The notes beneath the pieces were generated by a model, which saw nothing but the letters and a program-made list of their open reading frames with translations, was not told the DNA's origin and did not search any database. Positions 1 to 13,560 of a DNA stretch of 64,000 bases are shown here, piece after piece; position 1 is the stretch's first letter; each line of letters starts with the position of its first letter. A program made the translations under genes and the position numbers. Source of the DNA: Pinus tabuliformis (lineage: Eukaryota; Streptophyta; Pinopsida; Pinales; Pinaceae); contig CM062810.1 in the NCBI GenBank assembly GCA_031772625.1, positions 454,217,731-454,281,730 on the forward strand, read 5' to 3'.

Positions 1-2209
1 TGATCTAACTGCCTTCTCAAAATCAGACCAAGAACATTTAGAACACTTGAGGCAAGTTTTCACAATTTGCAGAAAATATGACATATCCTTAAATCCAAAG
101 AAATCACTGTTTGGGCTAGAGGAAGGTAAACTCTAAGGACATATAATCTCAAAACATGGTATTAGGATCGATCCAGACAGAATTCAAGCCTTCCTACAAG
201 TACCACATCCAAGAAACATCAAGGAACTCCAAAGCTTCCTAGGAAAAATCAACTTCTTGAGAAGGTTCATTCCAAATCTGGCTGAGCTCACAAGACTGTT
301 AAACAATATGCTAAAAAAGGAATCCAAGGTCAAATGGACCTTAGAAGCTAGACAAGCCTTTGAGGATATTAAAAGAGCATTGACAAACACACTAGTCCTA
401 ACAAGCCCTAGATTTGATAGAGATTTCATCATTTCTTCCTTTGCTTCTGAGCATACAATTGCTGCTGTTTTACTACAGAAAGATGATCAAGGCTGTGAAA
501 AACCTATTGCATTCTTTAACAGAGCTCTTAGGGATGCTCCCTTGAAATATCAGATCATGGAAAAATAAGCTTATGCACTGGTGAAAGCAATCAAGGACTT
601 TAGAATCTATATCCTGTACTCCCACATCATTTCCTATGTCCCAAATGCAGTAGTGAAATACATTTTGACTCAAGAAGGAATTGAAGGTAGGAGGGGCAAA
701 TGGATCACCAAAATCTTAGAATATGACATGGAAATCAAGCCTACCAAACTGATAAAAGGACAGGGTCTAGCCAAATTGATGGCTGAAACCAATTTCCAAG
801 CCCTTGACATTAATGAACTGGACAATGATCAGGAGATGGCGACTCCACAGATCAACCAAGCCTTTATGCAATCCCCCTGGTATACTGATATATGTTTTGT
901 ATTGTTAAACCTGCAAGCTCCTCGAGGGTTGTCCAGAACTAAGAAAAGGTTCTTGAAAATGAAAGCATCAAAATTTTGTATTATTAACAGTGACTTGTTT
1001 TGGAGAAATCATGAAGGGATCTTACTTAACTGCTTAACATTGGATGAAACTGACAATGTCCTCAAAGAATTTCATGCAGGTGATTGTGGGGGACACTTAT
1101 ACTGGAAATCCACAGTTGATAAAATCCTAAGGGCTGGTTTTTATTGGCCCTCCTTGTTTACTGATGTAAGAAAATTTGTAATGTCTTGTCACAAATGTCA
1201 AATCTTTGAAGGGAAGAGAAAGCTGTTGCCTTTACCACTCAAACCTGTTTCAACTGAGAGACCATTCCAGCAATGGGGTTTAGACTTTATTGGTGAAATT
1301 CACCCTCCATCCTCTGGCCAGCATAGGTGGATTCTGACTGCTACAGACTATTTCACCAAATGGATAGAAGTTGTCCCCTGTAGGTAGGCCAATGACTCCA
1401 TTATCATACAATTTCTAGAGACCAACATCTTGTCTAGATTTGGCTGTCCAGACAAAATCATCACAGACAATGCTGCCGCTTTCAAGTCCAAAAAAATGAT
1501 CAACTTTTGTCACAAATATCATATGACCTTAGGTCATTTCACAACTTATTATCCACAAGGCAATGACCTAGCTGAGTCTTCCAATAAAATCTTAATCAAC
1601 ATCATCAAAAAAGTTTTGGAGGAAAACAAAAAGAATTGGCATAAGAAGTTAATGAATGCTCTATGGGCAGATAGACTAACTACGAAAAGATCCATTGGTA
1701 CAAGTCCATATGAACTAGTTTATGGAATGGAAGTGAAGTTTCCTTCATCTTTAGGTGTCCCTGTAATCAAGTTACTGCAAGAGATACTAGCTGAGCCAAA
1801 TGACATTCAGAGAAGGATCAATCAGACAATTCACCTGCAGCAAACAAGGGAGGAAGTCTATGAAAGAACCCAAGTACTGCAAGAAAAGCTCAAAAGAATA
1901 TTTGACAAAAGAACCAAAGCTGAAGACTTCTCTATAGGAAACAAAGTGCTAAGATGGGATTCCAGAAGGGAGGACAAAGGAAAACATGGGAAATTTGACT
2001 TCTTATGGAAGGGACCTTATGTAATTTATGTTGTACAAGGTAATAACACTTATTTTCTAAAGAGCTTGGACAGCTCAAACACTGAGGAATGCCCAGTCAA
2101 TGGGAGAATGCTCAAGCATTACTTTGACCCCTCTGATCAGGTCCTGCATAAATTGTATATTGTACATAAATTTGTATTTTCAGTATGTTTATTTTCAGCG
2201 GATAGATAA
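1..2209 (+). pseudogene. Tat-like Ty3-gypsy pol, 3' part (RT end, RNase H, integrase), element A
   Basis: This is the tail of a retrotransposon polyprotein; the window opens just after the RT catalytic motif, with residues DLTAFSKS. One reading frame runs to the stop at 2207-2209. It holds the end of RT (to about 300), an RNase H region (about 400-800) and an integrase. The integrase has an H-H-C-C zinc finger (about 1070-1200, ending CHKCQ) and the catalytic triad D (about 1346, TATDYF), D (about 1466, ITDN) and E (about 1573, LAESSNK). The motifs WGLDFIGEI and YYPQGND are typical of the Tat branch of Ty3-gypsy. The frame is broken by stops at 134-136 (TAA), 566-568 (TAA) and 1385-1387 (TAG), with no frameshift. 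It is therefore a decayed copy. The lineage call rests on motif resemblance only. Confidence 0.85.
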
Positions 2210-3640
2210 AGCTCCAAATAAAGCAAATTTTGAGAAAAACTAAGGTGCTGCACTATTTTGATGAATTTTATTCACTTTGACATGGGAAAATGAGAGAAAG
2301 TACTTGGAAACGATCTGGGAGATGAGAAAAAATCAGAGAAGCAAGGCAAAAATAGGGCTGTAATTTCACAGCAGATCAGCTTAATGAGAATTGCAGCCAA
2401 CTTTCATGGATTTAGATGTTCAGTCTTCAACAAAAGGAAAGGTTAAATTGCAGAAGGGTGGGAAAAGAAGGCAATCTGACCTGCTGATCTTGACTTTTCA
2501 TCTGGAAAAGTCATCCCCAAGTGGAGCCACTGTTAGCCTCCTATACCAATAGGGTTTCATATTTCATGATTGACAGTGGAAATGATAAAAGTGATCATCT
2601 TTGATGAAACAAAGGTTCCATTTTTGGTGAACAAAGCAAAAAATTAAAAAATGTAAGGAGGGTATGCCTTAAAAGAATAATCAAAGGGCAAGAAGATGAA
2701 TTGGTCAAAAGGAAAAAGAATTGAAATGAACCCCAAAGAAAGACCAGGAAAGTGGCCAATCAAAATGCCACTGTTATCTTGATGTATGGCTCAACAGTTC
2801 AAGCTAGGCGATGCCATCTTTTAAATTGCTTGTTTTAGAGTAGGTAATGAGTACCTGTTCAAACAGTTCAAGCTTGACAGATGACTAGCTGGATAGAGAA
2901 AGAAAGGAGCCCACTAGCTTAATCTGGGCCCTTGGAAGATATAAGGGTAGATTTAGATAGGAGGGCAGCAAAAAGAAAAGAGCATATGAGGGTTTACAAG
3001 TCTAAGTACACCCTCCCTGAAGAAACAAAAAATGCTAGGTTCTAAGTTGGGTAGGTAGCCAGAAGTTGCAGAATCCTGATCCTATTCAGTTTTGGCCTTA
3101 ATCAAGAAGGCATATGTTGGCAGTTGCAAAGGTATCTATGCAGCATTTTGAAGGCAAAATATAGAAGCATGTCTAACTCCCTGGTTTTCCCCCAAAGACT
3201 CTCTTTCTAACATCCCATGGAGGACTTCGGGACTTTCCTAAAACAATCCTCCTTGTATTTCTTCTTGGAAATTTCATGACCAGTTTTAACTTTCTTCTCC
3301 GAAAAGAAGCCACATTTCTTGTGTATAATCATTTCCCATCTACTTCTAAAAAGTCTAAGTTTAATCACCAAACTTAGTTCTCTATTCCTCACTTCCAAAA
3401 TCTCTCATATCCCCATTTCACCTTGGCTCCTAACCGTATTATTTAACTCCCTATGTTCCCCTTTTCCCCTACTACTATATCACTATTGTGAAAAGGCCCA
3501 CAAAATATGTAAATACCCCCCTTTTGGCATTATAGCCATATGTTCAAATATTTGGAGAATCAGGCAGAATCAGAAGTTTTGTTATATTTGGTTTGTTTGA
3601 AGTTAGGGATTAAACTAACACTTGGTTAGTTTAATAACCT
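2210..3640 (+). other. Noncoding spacer after pol of element A
   Basis: No supported gene lies here. The first part (about 2270-2480) is rich in purines on the + strand, and the rest is AT-rich. It sits between the integrase stop and the CpG-rich block in front of the third ORF. No LTR end could be fixed, so the possibility that a element boundary lies here is not excluded. Confidence 0.5.
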
Positions 3641-4400
3641 ATTCCTACCCTTATCCCCTTTACAAAACCACTATAGTGCATTACCCGCGCTATTTGCATA
3701 AAACCCGGTTAAAAACCCACTTTCTCCGCTTTTCCAAAGTTTTTGTTACAGCGCGCTCACCACAAAAAACAAAAAATATTATTTAAATCCCTGCCGGGAC
3801 CCGCTGTATCCATCCCTCACCTCCGCAGCCCGTCGACCGTCGGATCCGGTCCCTCCCATCCGACGGCCCACAACAATATCGAACCACCCCCGATGCCTGA
3901 ACATTAGCACCCGAAATCTGTCAGAGGGTGACGTCAGGGCTCAGACGCGTGTCGCTCCTGGGTTGTGTCGGGTGGCCTCCTGCCAAAACCACACCCGTAC
4001 TATGAGCGGTCCGATATTACCGCTTACCGCCTTCCTATTTCTGCCCTACATCACCCCTGTGTCATCACCGCCTCAGCATCGCATCACCGCCCCATCCGCC
4101 ATTGCTCCGAGCTGTCTGCCATGTCACCTGTCCACGCAAAGTCGCTCACTGGCTAGCACGTCATCATTTTGTACCCGACCCCAACCATGATGTCATGCTG
4201 ACGTCATCCGACAAAAGGCGCCAAAGGCCAAATTTTCCCTATTTTGCCCAAAAAACTCGTTTTTCGCGTTATTTGCAAAAGTACTGACTGTACCCCTGCA
4301 TGAGCTACTACGTCGCTTACCCACCAACTTTGAAGACTGCTCCCTTGTTTCTGGCGCCTTGAAATTCACCTGTTTATCAACGCCATTGTCCGATTTCACC
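3641..4400 (+). promoter_or_regulatory. CpG-rich, promoter-like block upstream of the third ORF of element A
   Basis: CpG dinucleotides are dense here (for example about six per 60 bases at 3781-3900), while neighbouring DNA has almost none. A TATA-like stretch (ATTATTTAAAT) lies at about 3778-3788, followed about 30 bases on by a pyrimidine-rich stretch that could hold a transcription start. Two perfect TGACGTCA palindromes, the consensus for plant bZIP factors, occur at 3929-3936 and 4199-4206. The large third ORF starts about 1 kb downstream of the TATA-like site. An internal promoter is an inference; short ORFs inside the block look like by-products of its base composition. Confidence 0.45.
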
Positions 4401-4809
4401 AGGTATTTATCAGTCTCCCCCTCCGCGCCTTGGTTTTTGCATAATTCACCAAACAAACTAGAAAAGAGGGAAAACACAGTAATTACCAGCAACCATCAGT
4501 GTCCAGTGCTTCTTTTCCACACTGTAATCCCAAGTTCACCCACAGAGATCCCCCATTCTGCCAAATTTCTTCAAATTCACAGCTTATGCCGCAGTTGTCA
4601 AACTGAACCACTGCCAAGCAAGCTCTCTGAACAAGCATTCCCCAGTCTCAACATTTGCTCGTTGATTTTCCCCCAGGAGCATTTCGACTCAGTTTCACCC
4701 CATTTTGCCTCGTCCTCTCTGCAAATTTCCCTGCTCATTCAATATCCACTGCTCTGTATTGTTGTGCCCAAGAAACAATTTCAGCTATAATTCCAAATAT
4801 TAATTGACC

Positions 4810-7800
4810 ATGGAGACCCCTGTGGCATTGAACATTGCCCCATTAAATGCCCCACACAAGAACCTGGAGTGGTTAGCCCTTACTGACAGAGACTATCATA
4901 TGAGAGAAACTATAGAGAGGTGCAACACATACCATATAGAGACAGTTTGTGAGTTGAGAAAGAAGCACAGAGATGGTACAAATCTCTTGGAAATCTGGAA
5001 ATCCAATTTGCCAATTTACTATCTCCCTTAGGTCAATGAATTTCCTGACTTGATTCACCAATGCTGCACAAACTATGACCCCAATCAAAGAGTTGTTCTG
5101 AGTCCTTCAGGCTCTGTCTTGTTCCATATTACCCCTGAAGCCATAAACCAAATGCTGCAGTTCCAACCTACAAGGCCACTAGTTGCTCTTTCCATGCAGC
5201 TTTTGCTAGAGCGGGGTGCCAAGCTCTCCAACTCACAAATTACAAGAATTGGTCAATTATTTATGCGCCCAGAGTACTAGCCCCTACAGCCTCCCCTTTA
5301 TCTGCATGACTGGTTCAATGACATAGGGAGACTGCTGGTGGACATTATATCTTCCATCCTAGGGTTCAAGACCAATGAGTTTGTAGATGAGACAACATTG
5401 GTGGTACTATCCATTTTTACCCCAGGACAGCCCGCTGCTGTCCAGTATGACTATGTCTCATTTATAGCCAACAAAATTCATGAATAGTTCATGAACTTGC
5501 AGAGAAAGAGGGTATTCAAGTACACCTCCTACATATATCATCTACTTTTACACAATTAGCCTGACATCTTCCCTGTCTACCTCAAGAAATTAGATGCAAA
5601 GGGAAACAGAAGATCTGTAATATTCTGGACATCAGTCTGTCATCACATTCATTATTCACCGTACAACTACTGTGAGTTTATTGACCTATTCATCCATCCA
5701 GCCTTGTCACTGCTGCAGAGTTCCCCTCCTCCTAGACTCATTGATGATATGCAGAAAATCCTTCAGCTGTCCAAGAACTATAGCATAGGGGATTGGTACT
5801 TTTACCAAGACCATACAATGATAAGGATATATGGCTGTGAATTAGCACCATATAGGCTACCAAAGTATATTCCCATGAGACTCTTTGCTCTAAAATACTT
5901 CAGGCAGTTCGGCAATGCAGATATGATTCACTTTCATAGCAAAAACAAGAAGGCACAGCTGAAAATTAAGCATCAATTGGGTCCATTCATCTTTAATAAG
6001 AGAGAAGAAGCTTGGGATGAGGCAGACCAAATGCTAAAAGCCCTCCAGCTCAAGACAAGCTTCTATTGGGAACCCTATGACCCTAACCATTTCATAAGCC
6101 TCAGAAGAATCAAGCATAGGCTTGCTACATATGACCACATTAGCATTCCAGAAGTTGAAAAATATGCTAATCAAATAGAGTGGAAAAAAGGCACATTAGT
6201 GGAAGATTATACTGAAGAAGAAATAGTAGAGAAATCCATTAAAAATTTAGAAAAGGTAGTTGACTTGGAATATTTTTGACAGGTTTGGTCTTCAGGCATT
6301 CAGCATCGTGGAGAAGCTACCTCTTCATCCACCATTCCTCAGCAACCTGCCAAAACAACTAATCCAACAGCAGACATGGCTAAAGGGAAAACAATGCAGC
6401 AAGAAGAATCACCTCCAAATGTGGAGCAGCAAGTAGAGCAGCAGGAAGGCAGGGCCAAACAACCTACCCCCACAGAACAGCAAACACATGAACAAATTCC
6501 TCCAAGGCAGGAGGTAACAGTTGAGTCCTCTGTTTTACAAACACCTGCTAATGAGGACATGACAAGGAAGAGGGATAGGCAAGAGAACACTCCTCCCACT
6601 ACCTCTATGGACCAGCAAGGAGAAAAGAGACAAAGGTTAAACCCTTTTTCTGAGGAGGAACTGCCAGAGAGGCTAATTGACAATATGCCCCCTCCTAGTA
6701 TCGAAACATCGACCAGTTCTTTATAGCAAGGACAGGACATCCCACATGGGGCAGAGGTGAGATCTTCAAGGCATAAATCAAAGGTAGACTCCAGCATCAA
6801 GATACAGTTCATTGACATAAAGAAAAGGAATGAGCCCCTCAAGCACAAAATCTACAACCATCTCCTGAAAATGGCGCCAACTAATCAGCAGAGATTAATG
6901 TCTGCCTATGACATTCAAGAACAAAAAATGACTCTTAGTCATTTCAGGCCTACCATGCAGCAACCTCAAACAGCTGCCGATTATATCAGAACTAATCTGG
7001 AAATTTTTGCTAGAGACATCCACCCCTTGGATCAAATTGAGCTACACAGACAAACCGGGGAAATAATATATTCCACACTAGCTGATAAGACCCTATTGGC
7101 ACACCAATTACAAAATTCTCTACACAACACTGCTGCTCAACTAGAATTGGAGAAGGCATCATCTCAGGCCGAGGACAACAGAATCAAGTCCTTGGAAGAA
7201 ATCATTATATAGTTGGGTCATGATCCAAAGGACCCTAAGGGTGTGCAAGCATTATTAAAGAAAAGGGATGAAGACATAGCAGCTATGAGAAAGCATATCA
7301 AGCTGCCAGCTGGCCTTCACCCTCAAACTGGAGAAGTGGCCGAGCAGAAGAAGGATCAGGATGTAGTTGCCTTACTCCTGAGTTTATACAAGAGGTTGAT
7401 GGAAACAGAGAGTGCACTAGAGGAAGCACTGAAATCAAGACAAGGTGAGGCACCAATGCAGCCATCACGGACATCTGCATCCACTGAAGGTGTGCCACTT
7501 TCTACTACTACAGCAGCTCCTCCCACTGGACAAACATCAGAGGTTGCTCCTTCAACATCAGTGCCAGCAACAACACCAGATCAGGGACCCAGCCTAAGTA
7601 TGTATAACATGATGAAGGAGCTGGAAGCTTTATAAGCACAGATGGCTGAGCTGCAAGAAACTAATGATAAATTGGCTGCCATTGAGAAAAGATATGATAA
7701 ATCCAAGAAAAGTGTAGCTGAAAAAACAAGAGAGGTAAGAGCTCTTGAGAAGAGAATAAAGGAACTGGAGAAGGAGCTCTCTCTTCACAAAGTTGTAGTT

Positions 7801-8472
7801 GAAATTAAGAAGATCATGTGGGCCAACATTGGTCAATCTATTATAGACCAGTGGCAATATATTGAAACTATCCATGAACACATGGATCTCATAGGCAGGG
7901 CCCAAAAAGAAAGTCAAAAAGCAAGAGCATCTCTTGGCAATATGCCTGAAATAGCCAATAGGATGATCAATGTCCTGAACAACCGCACTGGCCCTCAGCT
8001 GGCAGCAATGGGTATCACTAACAGAACTGATACCATTTTACTAGTGAAGAGAGTGCTCACTTTGAGAAATCATGTGCAAACATTGGACAGAACGTGCCAA
8101 GAAATGCAGACAGAGGTGAACAGATTCATTGAGAAAATTACAGCATTGCATAACAGAGGCCTTCCTAGCTTAGTAACCAGTGCAGGAAGGTTACTGTCTC
8201 ATGAAAAATATGCCAAGAGGGTCAATACATATGCCACAAATCACATCACTGCAGCAGCAAGTGTCCCAGAGGAAACAGGGCCTCCTTCTGGGCAGAGTCT
8301 CTATGACAAGCTAGAGAATTTGTTTTTTATTGTGAATGAGATCAGACGTCTTTTTGAAGTGCCTCCAAACTACTACAAATATACTGAGGCAGATGAAACT
8401 TTAGGAATAATCTTAAGGCACCAATTGCCTACTCAGGAATGGTGGACGGGCATGATACAAACACTGCTGTGA
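4810..8472 (+). pseudogene. Large third ORF downstream of integrase, element A (1,220 codons, function unknown)
   Basis: A single frame runs from ATG 4810 (context GACCATGG, favourable for initiation) to TGA 8470-8472 without a frameshift. Eight internal stops break it: TAG at 5029, 5278, 5485, 5557, 6724 and 7210, TGA at 6277 and TAA at 7633. Residues 1-490 look globular and include an FHITPEAINQMLQF-like stretch that resembles the plant 'putative transposon protein' domain found in Athila-type ORFs. Residues 490-650 are a Gln/Pro/Glu-rich linker. Residues 650-940 are largely helical, with a Pro/Ser/Thr-rich part. Residues about 945-1000 form a clear coiled coil, and a helical C-terminal domain follows. 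I see no signal peptide or membrane segment, so although the position is that of an env-like ORF, the protein does not look like an envelope protein. Function is unknown. Confidence 0.7.
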
Positions 8473-9660
8473 AAAAACAGATTGTTCACCATATTTTTGT
8501 ATTTTTATCACAAGTCAGCAATTTCAGAAAAATAATATATGTTTGCTCTGACTGGGAAAGCAATTAAAAAAGTCCAACTTAGCAATCCAGTTTGACCACC
8601 AAAGCAGAGGACTACAGATGCAGATGACGGGGCTGAGATAGCCACACCGCGACAAAGAAGCAAAGGGTGTATTACTCATTAATACGAAGCACCCAACCGA
8701 CCCAGTTGCCTCCAAAAGTCAAAGAATTTCTGACAAAGCTGAAAAGTCATTCATTGCCCATTTAAAGTAGCAATAACTATTGTATCTGCTATTTTTGAAA
8801 GTTGGTAAAGGCAGTTATTAAGCAAATGACTCAGCGTTAAGATATTTTGTAAAACGATTGTATATATATCCCCACGCATGAACTTGCTGGGGTTGTTGAT
8901 TTTCCTTCTGGAGAAGCTATGCTGTAATTTCAGAATTTTTATACAGGAAGCTAATGGAATTTCTGAAGTTCTGAGTTGATTGAGGTGTTGTGGTGTGCTT
9001 GCTTGCTGCTATAGGATTCCTACGCTATTTCATGTCACAATAAGTTTTCTGAACCATCTTATTATGTATTTCGTTCTTTCATAATCCACTCATGCTCTAT
9101 GTTTCACAGGTTTAATAGTACAGAAAAAGAATAGTTCAGGATTTGTTCATTGAACACCCTAAACTCAATCTATGCTGTTATGAATGTTTCTTCAGAATTA
9201 GTTATGAATGTGTAATTCTTATTTGCTCACCTTCATATTAAATCTCCCATAGTAAATACTGTTAAGGAATTCTAATCTGCTCCTGAGTGATATTTCCTTT
9301 CTCCACATCACCAGCTTAGTGAAAGATTCTTAGTTGCCTCTCACTGGTTGGAAGTAGTTCATATTCACAATTTGAAGTTTGTTTCATGATATATCTATAT
9401 GGCCCTGCAGTTTCATCACTCTTACTCAATACCTCAAACAACACATAATCACGGACTCCATTGCCCAATGGACTGAACCTCCTGAAGATCACATCTCAGC
9501 TGCTAGAAGACATCATTCAACCAAAACTTTAAACAAAATTCAGTACATCATAACTAGCCTAAACATTATCAAAACAAAGCTAAATCCGAAAGAGAGAGCC
9601 CTCTCTGATTGCAGGTAGGCTAGGACCTGTGATCCAAAGATTGGTCTGTGGTTACCTCCG
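8473..9660 (+). other. Possible 3' LTR of element A, boundaries unresolved
   Basis: No coding sequence is supported. A TATA-box-like TGTATATATATCC lies at about 8868-8880, followed by a leader-like stretch, as in an LTR promoter. The place fits a 3' LTR directly after the third ORF. No partner LTR is in the window, so start and end cannot be set. The sequence after about 9370 may already belong to element B. Confidence 0.3.
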
Positions 9661-9699
9661 CCGTATTCCCTTAGGAGTCAAAGGGAACAACCTGAGTGA

Positions 9700-10893
9700 T
9701 AACACGATGTTCTTTATAGAATAAATTATGATTATGTTCTCCTTAAATGTCTTGAGGAATGTGAAGCTGAAAAAGTCTTGCAGGAACTCCACGATGGGCC
9801 AGTGGGGGGACACTATGCTGTAGACGTTACTGCACATAAAATCTTACATGCAGGCTATTACTGGCCCACATTATTCAAAGACTCACATAACTACTTAAGG
9901 AAATGTCAAGTTTGTCAAACCGCTGCTGGGAGACAAAAGAAACCATCATTGCCGCTGCAACCGGTCAACATTGAGCAGCCTTTGTATCAATGGGGATTGG
10001 ACATAATAGGTGAGATCATTCCTCACTCCTCTAAACAACATAGATATATCCTTACAACAACAGATTACTTTACTAAATGGGTAGAAGCAGTTCCTCTCAA
10101 GACGGCTAATGCCAAACGCATCATTGAGTTCATAGATGAGTTCATAATCACTAGGTTTGGGTTGCCCTTCGCTTTAATGTTTGATAATGCATCATATTTT
10201 TCTGGTAATGCGATGACTGAATTTGCACTCAAAATGGGTTTCAAGCCTAAATAATCTACCAATTATTACCCACAAGGGAATGGGTTAGCTGAATTTACAA
10301 ACAAAAACTTAATCAGAATCATTAAGCGAACCGTTGATCAAAATCACAAAAATTGGCACAATTCCTTAATATATGCTTTATGGGCAGATCGAATAACGCA
10401 GAAAGCCTCCATTGGCACTTCTCCCTCTAACTTAGTTTATGGGAAAGAAGTGGTTCTTCCAACTCATTTAGGAATTCCCTCTTTGGCCTTAGTTCAATAT
10501 ATTGATGAAGCACCAACTTCTTCCTTACAACTAAGGCAACTGGAAATAATTAAGCTAGAAGAGAAACGATAACGAGCCAAAATAACACATGCTCATCACC
10601 AAGAATTAGTAAAAGCTTCTTTTGATTCAAACATAATATCCAGAAAGGACTTTTAGATGGGAGATCTAGTTCTAAAATGGGACAAGGCTCATAAGGAAAA
10701 AGGGAAACATATGAAATTTCAACGAATATGGCTTGGCCCTTTTAAAATCGCAGAATTCATAGGTCCATCTACTTTTATGTTACAAGATTTAATAGGAAAA
10801 AGAGAATCTTTACCTGTTAACGGACAGATCCTCAAAAAATATTTTCCATATGAGATCACTCTTCTATCTTGTAGATTAGTTTCTTTATTTTAA
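9700..10893 (+). pseudogene. Tat-like integrase fragment, element B
   Basis: The frame starts near VLYRINYDYVLL and runs to the stop at 10891-10893. It covers the integrase zinc finger (about 9790-9925, ending CQVCQ), the catalytic core with D (about 10062, TTTDYF), D (about 10182, MFDNAS) and E (about 10291, GLAEFTN), and the C-terminal domain (GDLVLKWDKA and PVNGQILKKYF). It is closely similar in layout to the integrase of element A and belongs to the same Tat-like branch. RT and RNase H are missing upstream, so the fragment is 5'-truncated. Three in-frame stops (10252 TAA, about 10570 TAA and about 10654 TAG) occur where Gln codons would be expected, with no frameshift. Confidence 0.85.
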
Positions 10894-12036
10894 TTTTTAT
10901 TTTCATAATAAAACCAGTTGTAAATGGTTACATTTGGAATTCACAAAAAAGACACAAATTCTCTTTTAGATTTTGTTTTTTCACTTGTATAAATAGAATT
11001 CTTTTAGAAAATTGATCATTATCACTGAAAGATACAATCAAAGGCTCTAGGCCTAGAAATGATAATAGTTTCAACCTTGTAAATTTTGATGAAAAACGAC
11101 CTGTAGTGGGAAATTGTTTTATACCAGTCCAATGAAAGGTATCAATAACAAAATTAAGATTCCCTATAGAAAATCTCTTTCCAAAAACTCTACCATTATC
11201 GTCGAGAGATTTCTTAAGGAAACAATGACTTCCTCCCCACCTAGGAAATTACCTCGTTCAAGGAATAATCCAATGATACACTTTAACTTAAAGAGTAATA
11301 GGTCTTATCACGAGCTGACTTATCATGATCATAGAAATTATAGCTTGCTGACTTTGCCAATATTGCATACCACAACAAGGCATTGACTCAAAGATTGTTG
11401 CAATCAAAAGACAAGGGGTCTCATCACAAGCCAGCTTGTTTAGCAAAGTTACAAATCAAGTGAATGACACTATCATAAATTGGCTACCAAACCAAGACAT
11501 TGTTCTTTAAGGGTAAAAAGAAAAATGAAAGCAATAAGTGTGAATATGGATTTCTCTTTGAGAAGTGTATATTTCTCTTAGTGGGATACAGGATCATTGC
11601 TGGGTAACAGGTAACCCTGTCGAGGCTATAAATGCCTGTTCGCAGTAGAGGCTCTACCTACGATAAATGAGCATATTTAAAACTGATTTACAGAGAAGGC
11701 TTTATTTTCATCTTTATAAACCAAGTAGTGACTGATGTAGATACAAGGACTAGCTTGAGGGAGTAAATAATCAAAATTAAAAATAGAAGAAACAAAATAT
11801 CATTGATAGGTAAAAGAATAATGTACTTTGTCTTTCTATAATAATTTTCTGGAAAATATTCTGTTTTGGAAGTTTAGAAAATTCAAAGGAAAAGCAGAGA
11901 TAACTGGTTCTTCCAAGTGAATCGCCAATTGTTGTGGCCAGCAACAACCCCCCTTCTTATTTAGTGTTATTACTAATATTAAATAAGTGGGGACCCTTAC
12001 TCAAAAAATTTAAAAATCAATTAGTGTTTGAATTTC
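10894..12036 (+). other. Noncoding spacer of element B, left of the element D insertion
   Basis: AT-rich DNA with no supported gene. It continues at 16555 across the element D insertion, and together the two pieces form the spacer between integrase and the third ORF of element B. A short ORF at 11114-11386 has no recognisable features. Confidence 0.5.
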
Positions 12037-12369
12037 TGTTATGAAACCAGCTCAAGGAAAGATAGAAAAGATAGATCAACGCCTTAGAATTTAGCCTCTT
12101 CGAGGGGGCAACCTCGTTTACATTACATAAATGAACAATTCTTCGATGATACAAATGAAAAAACCTCCTTTCTATATATAGGAGTCTAAGGAGTCACAAT
12201 ATAATCCAACCGACCTAACAATAATAATATAAAGCCACAAAAATAACAATAGAGGGATTCTATGGGGCATAGTAATAACAATATGGGGGTAATAGGGGCA
12301 CAACAATATTAATAAGGGGTATAACTACAATAGTAATGGGGTAATCACTAGTATTATAGGGACCCAACA
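12037..12369 (-). repeat. 3' LTR of element D
   Basis: Direct-repeat partner of 16222-16554. It starts TGTTATGAAACC and ends GACCCAACA on the + strand. A TATA box (minus strand CTATATATAG) lies at about 12172-12181. Confidence 0.95.
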
Positions 12370-12383
12370 TGCCCCTCTCCTTC
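12370..12383 (-). other. Polypurine tract of element D
   Basis: On the minus strand this reads GAAGGAGAGGGGCA and lies directly before the 3' LTR, the expected place for plus-strand DNA priming. Confidence 0.8.
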
Positions 12384-12398
12384 AAAAAAGTGTTGTCC

Positions 12399-13560
12399 TC
12401 AACGCTTGAGTAGTTCTGGATACTTCTGCATAAAATTCTCATCCTCCCATGTGGAATCTTCAGCGGATAAGTTCTTCCACTTGATAAGATACTCTGAAAT
12501 TGATCAATTTCGTAGCTGTCAAGTTCTTGTTTTTGTGACTGCTTCCGGTTCCAATATAATTTTTCCTTCCTCATCAAGTTCTGGCAATATTGTTTGAGCT
12601 GGGAGCTTGTCGCCTATAACCTTCTTTAAACATGAAACATGGAAAACTGGGTGCAATCGAGAAGCTGCAGGAAGCTCCAATTTGTATGCCATAGTACCAA
12701 TCTTTTGCAACACCTTGTACGGACCATAATACTTTGGTGATAATTTATTATCCTTCTTAGCTTGCTTCAGGGACATTTGCTTATATGGTTGTAGCCGTAG
12801 GAATACCCAATCACCTACATCAAAACTTCTTTCACTGCGATGTTGATATGCCTGTTGTTTCATTCTATTCTGTGCCAACACAAGGTTATCCTTTAAGAGT
12901 TGGAGGACTTGTTGTTGATGTTCGATGTGATGTTCCATTGCCTGAACCTTAGAATTTTCTCTTAAATATGATGTGATGGATGGTGGTTGATACCCATAAA
13001 GTGCCATAAATGGGGTCATTTTTTGTTTTTGTATGGAAGGAAGTGTTATACCACCATTCAGCCAAAGGCAACCATTTGACCCACTGTGTCTGTTTATCAG
13101 ATACAAAGCAACAAAGATATCCTTCCAAACATTTGTTTACTATCTCAGTTTGCCCATCAGATTGAGGATGATAAGATGAGCTATGAGCTAACTGAGTACC
13201 AAGACAAGAAAATAATTCTGTCCAAAAATTTCCAATGAAAATGGGATCTCTGTCACTTACAATAATCTTTGGGTTTCCATGTAGCTTTTGAATTGTTTCC
13301 ATAAATGCAGTAGAAACTGTACTGGCTTTAAATGGATGTGATAATGCACAAAAGTGTGCATACTTGGTAAGTCTGTCAACTACCACCATGATGACACTCT
13401 TTCCCTCAGACTTTGGTAAACCTGTGATAAAATCCATTGAAACCTCCTCCCAATGTTGGCTTGGAATGGATAAAGGTTGTAATAGACCTGGTGTCTTAAT
13501 TGTTTCAACTTTATTTTGTTGGAAAACCAAACATTCCGCCACAAACTTTTGAATATCTGA
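12399..13560 (-). pseudogene. Integrase core, C-terminal domain and chromodomain, element D
   Basis: The integrase core shows VVVDRLTKYAHF, VSDRDPIF and TDGQTEIVNK, which carry the D, D and E catalytic residues. The zinc-finger part continues upstream of 13560. A +1-type frameshift lies in the T-run at 13019-13024 (A-run on the coding strand); homology moves to the other frame there. The C-terminal part has GDWVFLRLQPYKQ and HPVFHVSCLKK, followed by a chromodomain with LIKWKNLSAEDSTWEDE, whose aromatic residues could read histone marks and guide insertion. Two TGA stops (12519-12521 and 12504-12506) precede the chromodomain, each where Arg (CGA) would fit. The final stop is at 12399-12401. 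Confidence 0.9.

Noticed and set aside
3963-4790. Several overlapping + and - ORFs in the CpG-rich block and after it
   Set aside because: They have no domains, overlap each other in different frames and follow from base composition.
6339-6848. A Cys/Ser-rich minus-strand ORF of 169 codons
   Set aside because: Antisense of the Gln/Pro/Glu-rich linker of the third ORF of element A; the composition follows from that.
4810-8472. Possible recoding of TAG as glutamine to explain six in-frame TAG codons
   Set aside because: TGA and TAA also occur, other elements show the same mix, and plant nuclear genes do not recode TAG; methylcytosine decay is simpler.
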